Origin: Bradyrhizobium sp. Gha
Lineage (GTDB): Bacteria > Pseudomonadota > Alphaproteobacteria > Rhizobiales > Xanthobacteraceae
NCBI RefSeq assembly: GCF_900113735.1
Contig: NZ_FOQM01000035.1
Location: 1 to 64,000, forward strand
Direction: 5' to 3'
DNA: 64,000 nucleotides
Shown: positions 8,612-16,475 of the stretch, one piece after another
How the letters are laid out: the number at the start of each line of letters is the position of its first letter
Numbering within the stretch: position 1 is the stretch's first letter
The notes under the pieces: generated by a model
What the model saw: only the letters and a program-made list of their open reading frames with translations
What the model was told of the DNA's origin: nothing
Database searches by the model: none
Position numbers and translations under genes: made by a program

Positions 8612-9613
8612 ATGCGCACCTTCGCGATCGCGGCGTCCGTCGCGGCATTGGCTTTGGGTCTTGCCGGCCCCGCCAGCGCCGACCCGATCATCATCAAGTT
8701 CAGCCACGTCGTCGCGACCGACACGCCGAAGGGCAAGGCAGCCGAGAAATTCAAGGAACTCGCCGAGAAATACACCGGCGGCAAGGTGAAGATCGAGGTC
8801 TATCCGAACTCGTCGCTCTACAAGGACAAGGAAGAGCTCGAGGCGCTGCAACTCGGCAGCGTGCAGATGCTGGCGCCGTCCAATTCCAAGTTCGGACCGC
8901 TCGGCATCCGCGAGTTCGAGGTGTTCGATCTGCCCTATATCCTCCCTGATCTGAAGACGCTGCGTAAGGTGACGGAAGGCCCGTTAGGGGCAAAGCTGCT
9001 CAAACTGCTCGAGCCGAAGGGCATCACCGGCCTTGCCTATTGGGACAACGGCTTCAAGCAGATGAGCGCCAACAAGAAGCTGGTGGCGCCGAGCGATTAC
9101 CAGGGCGTCAAGTTCCGCATCCAGTCCTCGCGCGTGCTGCAGGCGCAGTTCAAGGCGCTCGGCTCGCTGCCGCAGGTGATGGCGTTCTCGGAAGTCTATC
9201 AGGCGCTGCAGTCCGGCGTGGTCGACGGGCAGGAGAACACCTGGTCGAACATCTATACCCAGAAGATGCACGAGGTGCAGAAGTACATCACCGAGACCAA
9301 CCACGGTTACATCGGCTACGTCGTGATCGTGAACAAGAAGTTCTGGGATGATCTTCCGGCTGATGTCCGCGACCAGCTGTCGAAAGCAATGAAGGAAGCG
9401 ACCGACTTCAACAACGCGCAGTCGCAGAAGGAGAACGACGACGCGCTCGCCGAAATCAAGAAGAGCGGCAAGAGCGAGATCATCGAGCTCACGCCGGAGC
9501 AGGACGAGGCGATGCGAAAGGCGATGGAGCCGGTCTACAAGGACGCGGCAAGCCGCGTCGGCCAGCCGTTGATCGACGAATTCCAGAAGGAAGCCAAGAG
9601 CACGACGAACTAG
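8612..9613 (+). CDS. TRAP transporter solute-binding protein (DctP family)
   Basis: A 333-residue periplasmic binding protein for an organic acid, the extracytoplasmic part of a TRAP importer. The signal peptide ends at about PASADP, and the mature chain begins IIIKFSHVVATDTPKG as in DctP. The conserved carboxylate-binding arginine region is present (GVKFRIQSSRV), followed by YQALQSGVVDGQENTW, a hallmark of the family. The start has a good AGGGAGAG ribosome site. It has its own terminator and no DctQ or DctM gene beside it, so its membrane partners must be encoded elsewhere. Confidence 0.93.
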   Translation: MRTFAIAASVAALALGLAGPASADPIIIKFSHVVATDTPKGKAAEKFKELAEKYTGGKVKIEVYPNSSLYKDKEELEALQLGSVQMLAPSNSKFGPLGIREFEVFDLPYILPDLKTLRKVTEGPLGAKLLKLLEPKGITGLAYWDNGFKQMSANKKLVAPSDYQGVKFRIQSSRVLQAQFKALGSLPQVMAFSEVYQALQSGVVDGQENTWSNIYTQKMHEVQKYITETNHGYIGYVVIVNKKFWDDLPADVRDQLSKAMKEATDFNNAQSQKENDDALAEIKKSGKSEIIELTPEQDEAMRKAMEPVYKDAASRVGQPLIDEFQKEAKSTTN

Positions 9614-9632
9614 TCTCAACCAACGATGATGA

Positions 9633-9667
9633 GGCTTCCGTGCGAGTTGCACGGAAGCCCTTGTTGC
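9633..9667 (+). terminator. Rho-independent terminator after the TRAP binding protein gene
   Basis: A perfect 11-bp stem (GGCTTCCGTGC with GCACGGAAGCC, loop GAGTT) is followed by CTTGTTG, 20 bases after the stop codon. Confidence 0.8.
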
Positions 9668-9804
9668 GAATGATTTCCGGTTGTGGCTGAACCAAAATTC
9701 ACGGCCGTTACATCTTCGTTAGAACGCCCTCTCTGTCCAAGTTGTAAGTTGCGCCTTGGCCCCGGGCACCTCATCTTCAGGGCACCCTTCCAAAGGAGGT
9801 TCGT

Positions 9805-10410
9805 ATGAGGAAGTTCACCATCGCCGCCATCGCCGTGCTCAGCATCGCCGGCTCGGGAGCGGTCTATGCCCAGTTTCATCGCCCGTGGATGGAGCACTTC
9901 CGCCACATCCGCATGAACCCGGAAGACCGCGCTGCCATGGTCGACGCGCGGATCGCCGCCATCCATGCCGGGCTCAAGCTCAATGCCGACCAGGAGAAGC
10001 TGTGGCCGCCGGTCGAGGCCGCCGTGCGCGACTTCGCCAAGCTGCGGCTCGACCGCGCCAATGCGCGGATGAACGCCGGTCCAGCGGATGCGGACAGGGA
10101 TGGCGACAAGCCGGATGATCCGGTCGCCCGTTTGCGCCAGCGCGCCGACGACATGGGCGCGACCTCCGCAGCCCTGAAGAAGATCGCCGACGCCGCCGAT
10201 CCGCTCTACAAGACCCTCGACGACGGCCAGAAGCGGCGCCTTGCCCTGCTGACCCGCCACCGCGGCCCGTTCGGCGACGGTGAGGATGGCCCGCGGCACC
10301 ACTTCATGGAGCGCGGCATGGGCCGCATGATGGAACGTGGCATGGACCACTTCCGAGGGGGCGATCATTTCGAGCGCGATAGCGGTCCGGATCGGGAGGG
10401 GCGTCTCTGA
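9805..10410 (+). CDS. Spy/CpxP-like LTXXQ-motif envelope protein
   Basis: A 201-residue exported protein. It has a Sec signal (KFTIAAIAVLSIAGSGAVYA) and then helical segments with two copies of the LTXXQ-type pattern: LNADQEKLWPPVEAAV near residue 55 and LDDGQKRRLALL near residue 140. The C-terminus is rich in histidine, glycine and methionine (RHHFMERGMGRMMERGM), which may bind metal. Family members are periplasmic chaperone-like proteins responding to envelope or metal stress. The start has a very strong AAAGGAGG site eleven bases upstream. It is monocistronic with its own terminator. Confidence 0.85.
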   Translation: MRKFTIAAIAVLSIAGSGAVYAQFHRPWMEHFRHIRMNPEDRAAMVDARIAAIHAGLKLNADQEKLWPPVEAAVRDFAKLRLDRANARMNAGPADADRDGDKPDDPVARLRQRADDMGATSAALKKIADAADPLYKTLDDGQKRRLALLTRHRGPFGDGEDGPRHHFMERGMGRMMERGMDHFRGGDHFERDSGPDREGRL

Positions 10411-10444
10411 GCGTACCGGGATTCCGCGGGAATTAACCCTGGAG

Positions 10445-10472
10445 AAGCCGCTGGAAATCCAGCGGCTTTTCG
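10445..10472 (+). terminator. Rho-independent terminator after the LTXXQ gene
   Basis: A perfect 10-bp stem (AAGCCGCTGG with CCAGCGGCTT, loop AAAT) ends in TTTT, the best-formed intrinsic terminator in the window. Confidence 0.85.
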
Positions 10473-10578
10473 CGTTTCCGGGGCTGTGGAAGAACCTTGG
10501 AAAACATGCGTCGCATCGCTTGCCATATCCGGATCGCTTTGCTAAACGACCGGCCTCGCAAGGCATTGACCGCCTTTC

Positions 10579-10655
<77 letters not shown>

Positions 10656-11044
10656 ATCTCCCGAAATTTCAGTTACTTGGACGGCCGTCGGGAAGCCGAC
10701 CGCTCGATGGTTCGCCTCGGGTCACGCCCGGGTCACGCAAAACGACCGCCGCTCAATGTTTTCGAGGTCAGGCACATCTCAAGTATTCGAATTCGCTATG
10801 GATCGGTGCCCGCGACCTACATCGCAATGCAATCGAATCCTTGCGCAACGATGGCAGATTTCCCGGCCGTCGGTTGCGATCGTCGGATCCGCCGAAAACC
10901 AAAGCCTTCGCCGCGCTGCTGTGCTTAGACGACAATCCCTCCGTCGAGCACATGATGGTTCAACCTACAGACTTGCCACCAACTACTTAGGTCGATCCGG
11001 CTTGCGTCAATCAGGTTGTGACTGGGCGTTAATGAGTGCACGCC
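10656..11044. other. Gene-free stretch just inside the left island end
   Basis: No open frame here has recognisable protein content, and I see no strong hairpin or repeat. The short frames present have no plausible ribosome site. It may contain decayed sequence from the original island end. Confidence 0.5.
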
Positions 11045-11478
11045 CTAGGGTTCTTCTAAGATGCCTAAAGCGGGACCGAAGGCCGGATTGACGACGTAGA
11101 ATGCGTCGCCCTTAGCCCTGGAGGCGCGAATTTCAAGAACCTTTAGATCATAGTTTACGTCGAAGATGAAATACTCGTCGTCTTTGATCCTGACGCCCAA
11201 GACGCCGCAATAGAGAAGAAATTCAAGCAAGCGCTTGTACTCGGAGTCATCGACACCGGCTTCCTTGAAGATCTCTTCGATTTCAGACGTCGTCATGGCC
11301 TTCTTCGAGTCCATGAAGTGGTAGAGCAAGTCCTTTGCGCTAGGAAAAACCTAAGTCAGCTCCGCGTCGAGCTCTTGAAGCAGATCCGATGAGTAGGTTT
11401 TGAGGCCTTTCTCGATATCTATATCGCTGATGATGTCGCGATTGAAGTTGGTAGCAAAGCCTCGGCAGTGATTGATGA
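11045..11478 (-). pseudogene. C-terminal fragment of an Sll1717-type P-loop ATPase, with an internal stop
   Basis: Reading leftward in one frame, the segment gives GVINHCRGFATNF, DIEKGLKTYSSDLLQELDAEL, then an in-frame TAG at 11351-11353. It resumes as VFPSAKDLLYHFMDS and runs to FYVVNPAFGPALGI at the C-terminus. The order and motifs resemble the C-terminal region of large bacterial ATPases of the Sll1717 type, some of which occur in defence islands. The ATPase domain itself is absent, and a single nonsense codon splits what remains. The family assignment is from memory of motif style and is moderate; that this is a broken remnant is well supported. Confidence 0.6.
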
Positions 11479-11551
11479 CCCCAGTAATCGGCATCGAGAA
11501 TGCAAAGCCGGGAAGGGAAGGGACGATTACATCATGTCCGTCCGACGAAAG
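11479..11551 (-). pseudogene. Short epoxide hydrolase-like fragment
   Basis: Immediately upstream of the ATPase fragment, and in the same frame, the reverse strand reads SSDGHDVIVPSLPGFAFS. This matches the conserved strand-loop of alpha/beta-hydrolase epoxide hydrolases (FDVIVPSLPGYGFS style). Only about 24 codons survive, with no catalytic triad. It is evidence of recombination junctions at the island end rather than a gene. Confidence 0.5.
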
Positions 11552-11574
11552 TGGTTCGAGCAGCTGTTCTTGCT

Positions 11575-11911
11575 CGACGTCATCGAGACCGAAGGCCTCA
11601 TCGCCCATGCCCTTGAGGTTGGGCTCTATCTGGAACGCTGTTTGAAGAGCCTCGCAGGCCGCCACGCAGCGATAGCCGACGTGCGCGTGCAGGGGCTGTA
11701 CTGCGGGGTCGAGATCGCAGAGCCCGACGGTCCCGGCTCCGCCCGCGCGAAGACCCGCGCACTCGTCAATGCGATGCGCCGCCGCCGTATACTGATCGGT
11801 GCCTGCGGCCCGCACGGCAATGTGCTAAAGATCCGCCCGCCGCTGCCGTTCTCGCACGCCGACGTCGACCGCCTGACCGAAGCGCTCGAGGTCTCGCTGC
11901 GTGAAACCTGA
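11575..11911 (+). pseudogene. C-terminal fragment of a class III aminotransferase
   Basis: About 110 codons ending at the TGA at 11909-11911 encode the small domain of a PLP-dependent class III aminotransferase. The visible parts are HALEVGLYLERCL, DVRVQGLYCGVEI and finally NVLKIRPPLPFSHADVDRL, the family's C-terminal signature. The large PLP-binding domain with its lysine is missing upstream, where unrelated fragments lie. It is distinct from the two intact class III aminotransferases at 12972 and 17960. Confidence 0.75.
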
Positions 11912-12284
11912 CGGCTCCGCATGCTGCAGCTCGCCGCGAGACCCTCAACGACCACGCCTACAAAGAGCTGCGGTAAAACCTCATCCGGCCGGCGGCAGGC
12001 AGCCAAACGCCAGGAGTGATTGTGCCCATTTTCAATGCGGACTGTCCTTATCTCGCGAGCAGGGCTCAGCGTCGACCAATTCCGAGATGTAAGTGAGCTG
12101 CGGTGATCCTGTCCCGTCAATCAACCCTTCGGTGGAGGAGCAGTTCAGGCGGCGCCTGGGCTGCGCGCTGAGTCGACGCCGTGGTCCGGAAATTGCTTGA
12201 CTAAGAGCTATGCCTGTCCCAGCGTCGACTGAGCGAGGACACGGCAGATGTCCCCGAACGGAGTGGAATCGAGGAGGGTAGGCC
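11912..12284. other. Intergenic stretch with a possible GntR-regulator remnant
   Basis: Just after the aminotransferase fragment, 11929-11990 on the plus strand reads RRETLNDHAYKELR, a stop, then NLIRPAA. This resembles the N-terminal edge of a GntR-family repressor (TLSERAYEELR-like) interrupted by TAA. The match is short, so this is tentative. The remainder has no gene. The ribosome site for the LuxR gene (GAGGAGGG) lies at about 12271-12278. Confidence 0.35.
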
Positions 12285-12953
12285 ATGCTGATGCTCATGG
12301 GCCGCTCGGACCCCGCAACGAGCGAAGCGGTGAATTTTGCCCAGTCTATGCTGGATGGTTCGGCGACGGCATTTTACGAGGTCGATGAGGGCTACAACCT
12401 CAGGCGCTTCCTGCTGTCCGGCATTCCGGAGCCGTTTCATCGACAATATATCGACGGGATGTGTCAGTTCGACCCGCAGCATCCGCGTCACGCGACCGGC
12501 CTTGCAGTTGCACGCCTCAGCAGGACGATGGCCGGGCGGCAGGCAAACGAGACGGCGCTCTACCGTTCCTTCCTGGATCAATGCGGGATCGTCGACATGA
12601 TGGACTTCTTCTTCCGGCGCGACGATCAGATTGTCGCCGGCATGAGCGTGGCGTGGGAGAAGGATGCGCGGATTCCCGAGGATGTCGTGACCATCGCCCA
12701 GAAGATCCACCAGTACCTGCAATTCAACCTGGTCGGCCGAGCGGCCCCGCCCGAGGATGGGCAGCGCTATGGCCTGACCAGCCGCGAGATGGACGTGGTG
12801 CGGCTCTTGTGCTGCGGCCGCACCAATCGCGAGATCGGTGAGTGCCTGAAGATTGGCCAGGCGACGGTCAAGACGCACCTGCTCCACATCTTCGAGAAGC
12901 TCGGCGTCGAAACGCGCTCCGCCGTGGTGGCGATGATGGCGCGACCGAACTAG
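12285..12953 (+). CDS. LuxR-family transcriptional regulator
   Basis: A 222-residue protein. Its C-terminal 65 residues form a LuxR-type helix-turn-helix: YGLTSREMDVVRLLCCGRT, then NREIGECLKIGQATVKTHL and IFEKLGVETRSA. The N-terminal region (FYEVDEGYNLRRFLLSG, SFLDQCGIVDMMDFFFRRD) has no receiver aspartate and no clear acyl-homoserine-lactone motif. It resembles the ligand-binding halves of orphan LuxR proteins. A strong GAGGAGGG site precedes the ATG. It converges with the aminotransferase gene 19 bases away and is the most likely regulator of the adjoining amide/amine module. The ligand is unknown. Confidence 0.88.
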   Translation: MLMLMGRSDPATSEAVNFAQSMLDGSATAFYEVDEGYNLRRFLLSGIPEPFHRQYIDGMCQFDPQHPRHATGLAVARLSRTMAGRQANETALYRSFLDQCGIVDMMDFFFRRDDQIVAGMSVAWEKDARIPEDVVTIAQKIHQYLQFNLVGRAAPPEDGQRYGLTSREMDVVRLLCCGRTNREIGECLKIGQATVKTHLLHIFEKLGVETRSAVVAMMARPN

Positions 12954-12971
12954 CCGCCGCGACTTTGCCGG

Positions 12972-14321
12972 TTAGCCAGTCGCAAGTCCATGATCGATCG
13001 CGCGTGCGATCGTCTTGGCATCGTCGGCCGTGATGATCAACGGCGGCGACAAGATGATGTTGCTGCCAGAAATGCGCACCATCACGCCAGCATCGTAGAT
13101 CGCGTCGGCAATCTTTCCGACACGCTTTTTGTCGAGCGCCTTCTTGCTGCCGCGGTCTGCGACCAGCTCGAGCGCCGCCATCAGACCCTTGCCACGGACG
13201 TCGCCGACGATTTCGTGCTTTTGCTTGAGCGCCGCGAGTGCCTCGTTGAGGACGGCGCCGGAGGAAGCGGCTCGCTCGTCGAGCTTCAGGCGCTTGGTCT
13301 CCGCAAGCGCGGCGATGCCGGCCGCGCAACCGACCGGATGGCCGGAATAGGTATAGCCGTGGCCGATCGAGCCGAAACTCGTCTCGTCGCTCTCGAAGGC
13401 CTCGGCGACGCTCTCGCCGATCATGGTGGCGCCCAGCGGGAAATAGCCTGACGTGACAGCCTTGGCGATCGACATCATGTCAGGCTTGACATTCCAGAGC
13501 CGCGCGCCGGACCAGGCGCCGGTACGGCCGAAGCCGGTGACGACCTCGTCCGAGATCAGGAGGATGCCGTAGCGGTCGCAGATCTCGCGGACCAGGCCCA
13601 TAAAGCTCTCGTGCGGCACGATGACGCCGCCCGCGCCGAGCACCGGCTCCATGATGAAAGCGGCGATGGTGTCGGCACCCTGGAACTCGATCTCGTCGAC
13701 GAGCGCATTGGCGCAGAGCTGCGCGAGCTTCGCCGGATCGCTCTCATTGAAGGGATTGCGATAGGTCCAGGGCGAAGGGATATGGTAGACCCCCGGCAGC
13801 AGCGGTTCGTAATTGCGGCGGAAATTGGCGTTGCCGTTGACTGAGGCGCCGCCGAAATTCGTGCCGTGATAGCCCTTCTTCAGCGCCAGGAACTTGGTGC
13901 GGTCGCGCTGGCCCTTGATCTTCCAGTATTGCCGCGCGAGCCGCAGCGCGGTCTCGACAGAATCGGATCCGCCCGAGGTGAAGAACGCACGCACCATGCC
14001 TTCCGGCTTGAACCATTCGGTCAACTCGTAGGCGAGTTCGATCGCGGGCCCCGTTGAGACGCCGCGAAAGCCGGAATAATAGGGCAGCTCATTGAGCTGG
14101 TCGGCGATCGCCTGCTTGATCGGATCGCAGCTGTAGCCGAGCGTCACGTTCCAGAGCCCGCCGACTGCATCGAGCACGGACTTGCCGTCGATGTCGGTGA
14201 CGTGGATGCCTTCCCCCTTCATGATGATACGCGGCGGATGGTCCTGCATGTCTTTCGGGTGCGCCATCGGGTGCCAAATGCGGCGTGCATTGTTCTCGAT
14301 GAGGAAATTGATTTCGCGCAT
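12972..14321 (-). CDS. PLP-dependent class III aminotransferase
   Basis: A 449-residue enzyme of the omega-amino acid/amine:pyruvate aminotransferase group. The N-terminus has IWHPMAHPKDM and DAVGGLWNVTLGY. The cofactor pocket shows FFTSGGSDSVETALRLAR, then KKGYHGTNFGGASVNG and ISDEVVTGFGRTG. The PLP lysine lies in MSIAKAVTSGYFPLGA. Class members transfer an amino group from beta-alanine, putrescine, taurine or other primary amines to pyruvate or 2-oxoglutarate. It is the last gene of a leftward set of three (Tm-1-like, HAD, aminotransferase), with a 19-base gap after the HAD gene. The exact donor is unknown. Confidence 0.92.
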   Translation of the reverse strand: MREINFLIENNARRIWHPMAHPKDMQDHPPRIIMKGEGIHVTDIDGKSVLDAVGGLWNVTLGYSCDPIKQAIADQLNELPYYSGFRGVSTGPAIELAYELTEWFKPEGMVRAFFTSGGSDSVETALRLARQYWKIKGQRDRTKFLALKKGYHGTNFGGASVNGNANFRRNYEPLLPGVYHIPSPWTYRNPFNESDPAKLAQLCANALVDEIEFQGADTIAAFIMEPVLGAGGVIVPHESFMGLVREICDRYGILLISDEVVTGFGRTGAWSGARLWNVKPDMMSIAKAVTSGYFPLGATMIGESVAEAFESDETSFGSIGHGYTYSGHPVGCAAGIAALAETKRLKLDERAASSGAVLNEALAALKQKHEIVGDVRGKGLMAALELVADRGSKKALDKKRVGKIADAIYDAGVMVRISGSNIILSPPLIITADDAKTIARAIDHGLATG

Positions 14322-14339
14322 GGATAGCTCCGCTTCTCG

Positions 14340-15005
14340 TCAATCGAACGCGAGGCCGAGCATCTGCAGGGCCCGCCGGTAAGAGTCTTGGGGATGACGA
14401 ACGTCGAACCAGACCGTGGAGAAGCCGCAGGCGATCGCACCCTTGATATTGCGCTCCTGGTCGTCGACGAAAACGCAAGCCTGCGGCGGAAGCCCGAGGG
14501 CGTCGCAAACGGCGCCATAGGCCCGAGGATCCGGCTTCAGGATTTTGGTATGGGTGGCGTCGACGATGACGTCGAAGTGCTCAAGCAGCGGCAGTCTGCG
14601 CCGAAACTCGGCGCCATAGAACAGGTCGAGCTCGTTCGAGAGAATTGCGAGCTTGCGGCCGGCCATGCGTGCGATCCGGATAGTGCGCTCGGCCTCGGGG
14701 CGGATCACCAGCATTGCATCGGCGCCGCGCGCGCGGCGAACGAAGGTCTGCATGTCCTTCCAGTCCTCGCCGATTAGCCTGCCGACCTCGCGGCTGCGCG
14801 CCAGCCAGTAATCGCGTTCGGATAGTTCGCCGCGCTGCATCGCCGACCAGAGCGGATCGGTATCCTCCGCGAAGGGCCCGCGCCATGTCAGTGTCCCCTG
14901 GGCAAGGCCGAGCGCGGCTTCAGTCGCATCGTGGGTCTCGAACAGAGTTTTTGAGATGACCCCGCCGAAATCCAGCACCAGCGCGCTTTCCGCGGGCGCG
15001 CTCAT
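14340..15005 (-). CDS. HAD-superfamily hydrolase
   Basis: A 221-residue soluble protein with a HAD fold. Motif I is VLDFGGVISKTLF, with the nucleophile Asp but glycine where phosphatases normally have the second Asp. Motif II is LAILSNELDLFYG, and motif IV is VFVDDQERNIKGA. The replaced second Asp is typical of the epoxide hydrolase N-terminal/haloacid-dehalogenase side of the superfamily, so a phosphatase role should not be assumed. The start overlaps the end of the Tm-1-like gene (ATGA), so the two are translationally coupled. Confidence 0.85.
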   Translation of the reverse strand: MSAPAESALVLDFGGVISKTLFETHDATEAALGLAQGTLTWRGPFAEDTDPLWSAMQRGELSERDYWLARSREVGRLIGEDWKDMQTFVRRARGADAMLVIRPEAERTIRIARMAGRKLAILSNELDLFYGAEFRRRLPLLEHFDVIVDATHTKILKPDPRAYGAVCDALGLPPQACVFVDDQERNIKGAIACGFSTVWFDVRHPQDSYRRALQMLGLAFD

Positions 15006-16267
15006 GTCTGCTCCACCGCAGCCCTGCCGGCGGGAACGACGCCTTCGGTAACCCAGCGGTCAAAGATCTCCAGCACCTTCGCGACGAAGGCGTGCTGATT
15101 GATATGGTCCTTGATCACGTGAAGTTCGACGGGCGGACGGATCGCCGCGCGCATTTCCATGACGAAGGTATTGAGGCCCTCGGGATCGTGCAGCGGCTCA
15201 CCCTCCTTGTCCCATTGCTGGATGCCCCCGGTCGGAAGGACGAAAGCAACTGGCGCCGTCGCTTCTGCCAGCTTCTCGGCGATAGCGCGCGCGATGCGGC
15301 GGCGATCCTTGGGGCTCGAAGTCGTGGACGCGAGCAGGCGATTATGCGCATGTAAGGGGCGATCGATGAGCTCGTCCGGCACCGGCAGCCAGGCGGGAAA
15401 GTCCACCATGTCGATGGCTCCGGGCGCGACGATCTGCGGAATGCGATTGCGGCCCGCATTCATCAGGCGATCCGAGCCGGAGTTCACCACCGAGCCCATC
15501 AATTGGTTGGCGACTTCCTGAAGGCTGAGGTCGAGCACCGCGGCGAATCCGCCCTGCGCAGCGATCGATTCCATCGCGCGGCCGCCCATGCCGGTGGTGT
15601 GGAACACAACGACCTCGTAGCCGCGCGCCTCGAGCTGCGGCTTCAGCTCGACCATATAGCTGAGGCAGCTCTTGCCGAGCGAGGTCAGCGCCACGATCGG
15701 CCGATCGGCTTGCGGCCTGATGGCGCCGCGAGCAGCGCCGACGATCGCGCCGCAGGCCTGCGAGAGCACCGCCTTGCAGGTGCCGTTGAGGCCGTAGAGC
15801 CCGCCGGCCCACAGGATCATCATCAGGTCGGCGGCGATGCGCTCCGGCGGAATCAGGTGCGAGAACGCGATGGTCGACACGATCAGCTTGGGAAAGCCGA
15901 GCGGCAGGGCGAGCGCGACATCGAGCGCGAGGTCGGTGCCCATGGTGCCGCCGATCGCGATCATGGCCTCGATCTGGCCGTCGTCGCAGAGTTGCCGCGT
16001 CAGTCGGGCGGCACCCCGTGCCATTAAGGTCATCGACGAATTTTCATCGCCGCTCGCGATCACGGCGTCGATCGTCGTGTCGGCGGCCGCGGCCACCGCA
16101 TGCTTGTCGTGGGCCGCCTTGTACGGGGGATCGCCGAGCACGCTGATGTCCATCATGATCGTCGCGCCGCCGGCAGCATCGATGCAACGCTGCATGAACA
16201 GGAGCTCGTCCGATTTCGTATCGCCGGTGCCGATCAGCAGGATGCGCGGGCGTGATCTGTTGGTCAT
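15002..16267 (-). CDS. Tm-1-like ATP-binding domain protein (UPF0261)
   Basis: A 421-residue protein of the UPF0261/Tm-1-like family. It opens with RILLIGTGDTKSDELLFM and contains IAIGGTMGTDLALDVALALPLG, VVFHTTGMGGRAME and FVLPTGGIQQWDKEGEPLHD, all recognisable family blocks. Family members bind a nucleotide. Bacterial ones usually occur in catabolic clusters, often beside a TIM-barrel phosphoenolpyruvate hydrolase-like partner, which is not present here. It is the first gene of the leftward three-gene operon and is divergent from the aldehyde dehydrogenase gene. The biochemical function is not established. Confidence 0.88.
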   Translation of the reverse strand: MTNRSRPRILLIGTGDTKSDELLFMQRCIDAAGGATIMMDISVLGDPPYKAAHDKHAVAAAADTTIDAVIASGDENSSMTLMARGAARLTRQLCDDGQIEAMIAIGGTMGTDLALDVALALPLGFPKLIVSTIAFSHLIPPERIAADLMMILWAGGLYGLNGTCKAVLSQACGAIVGAARGAIRPQADRPIVALTSLGKSCLSYMVELKPQLEARGYEVVVFHTTGMGGRAMESIAAQGGFAAVLDLSLQEVANQLMGSVVNSGSDRLMNAGRNRIPQIVAPGAIDMVDFPAWLPVPDELIDRPLHAHNRLLASTTSSPKDRRRIARAIAEKLAEATAPVAFVLPTGGIQQWDKEGEPLHDPEGLNTFVMEMRAAIRPPVELHVIKDHINQHAFVAKVLEIFDRWVTEGVVPAGRAAVEQT

Positions 16268-16370
16268 GTCTTCGGAATGCCGGTTTTGAACGAGGGAACG
16301 CGCAATGGTGCACGTCCGTGCGCGGGGTGATCGTCGTCGGCGAGGTTATGGATTTGTTGCAAAGCATGAC

Positions 16371-16388
16371 ATCCACCTATCGGTGGAT
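16371..16388. promoter_or_regulatory. Inverted-repeat operator candidate in the divergent promoter region
   Basis: ATCCACC-TATC-GGTGGAT is a perfect 7-bp dyad lying between the divergent Tm-1-like (start 16267) and aldehyde dehydrogenase (start 16476) genes. Its position suits a regulator controlling both operons, possibly the LuxR protein at 12285. A transcript hairpin is the alternative reading. Confidence 0.5.
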
Positions 16389-16475
16389 TGTGAGAAGCGG
16401 CGCGTCGCAGCTCAATGGCTGCGTGTGATCGCGATCGGCTGCACAGCATTCGATCCAGCATTTCCGGGCTTCCTC

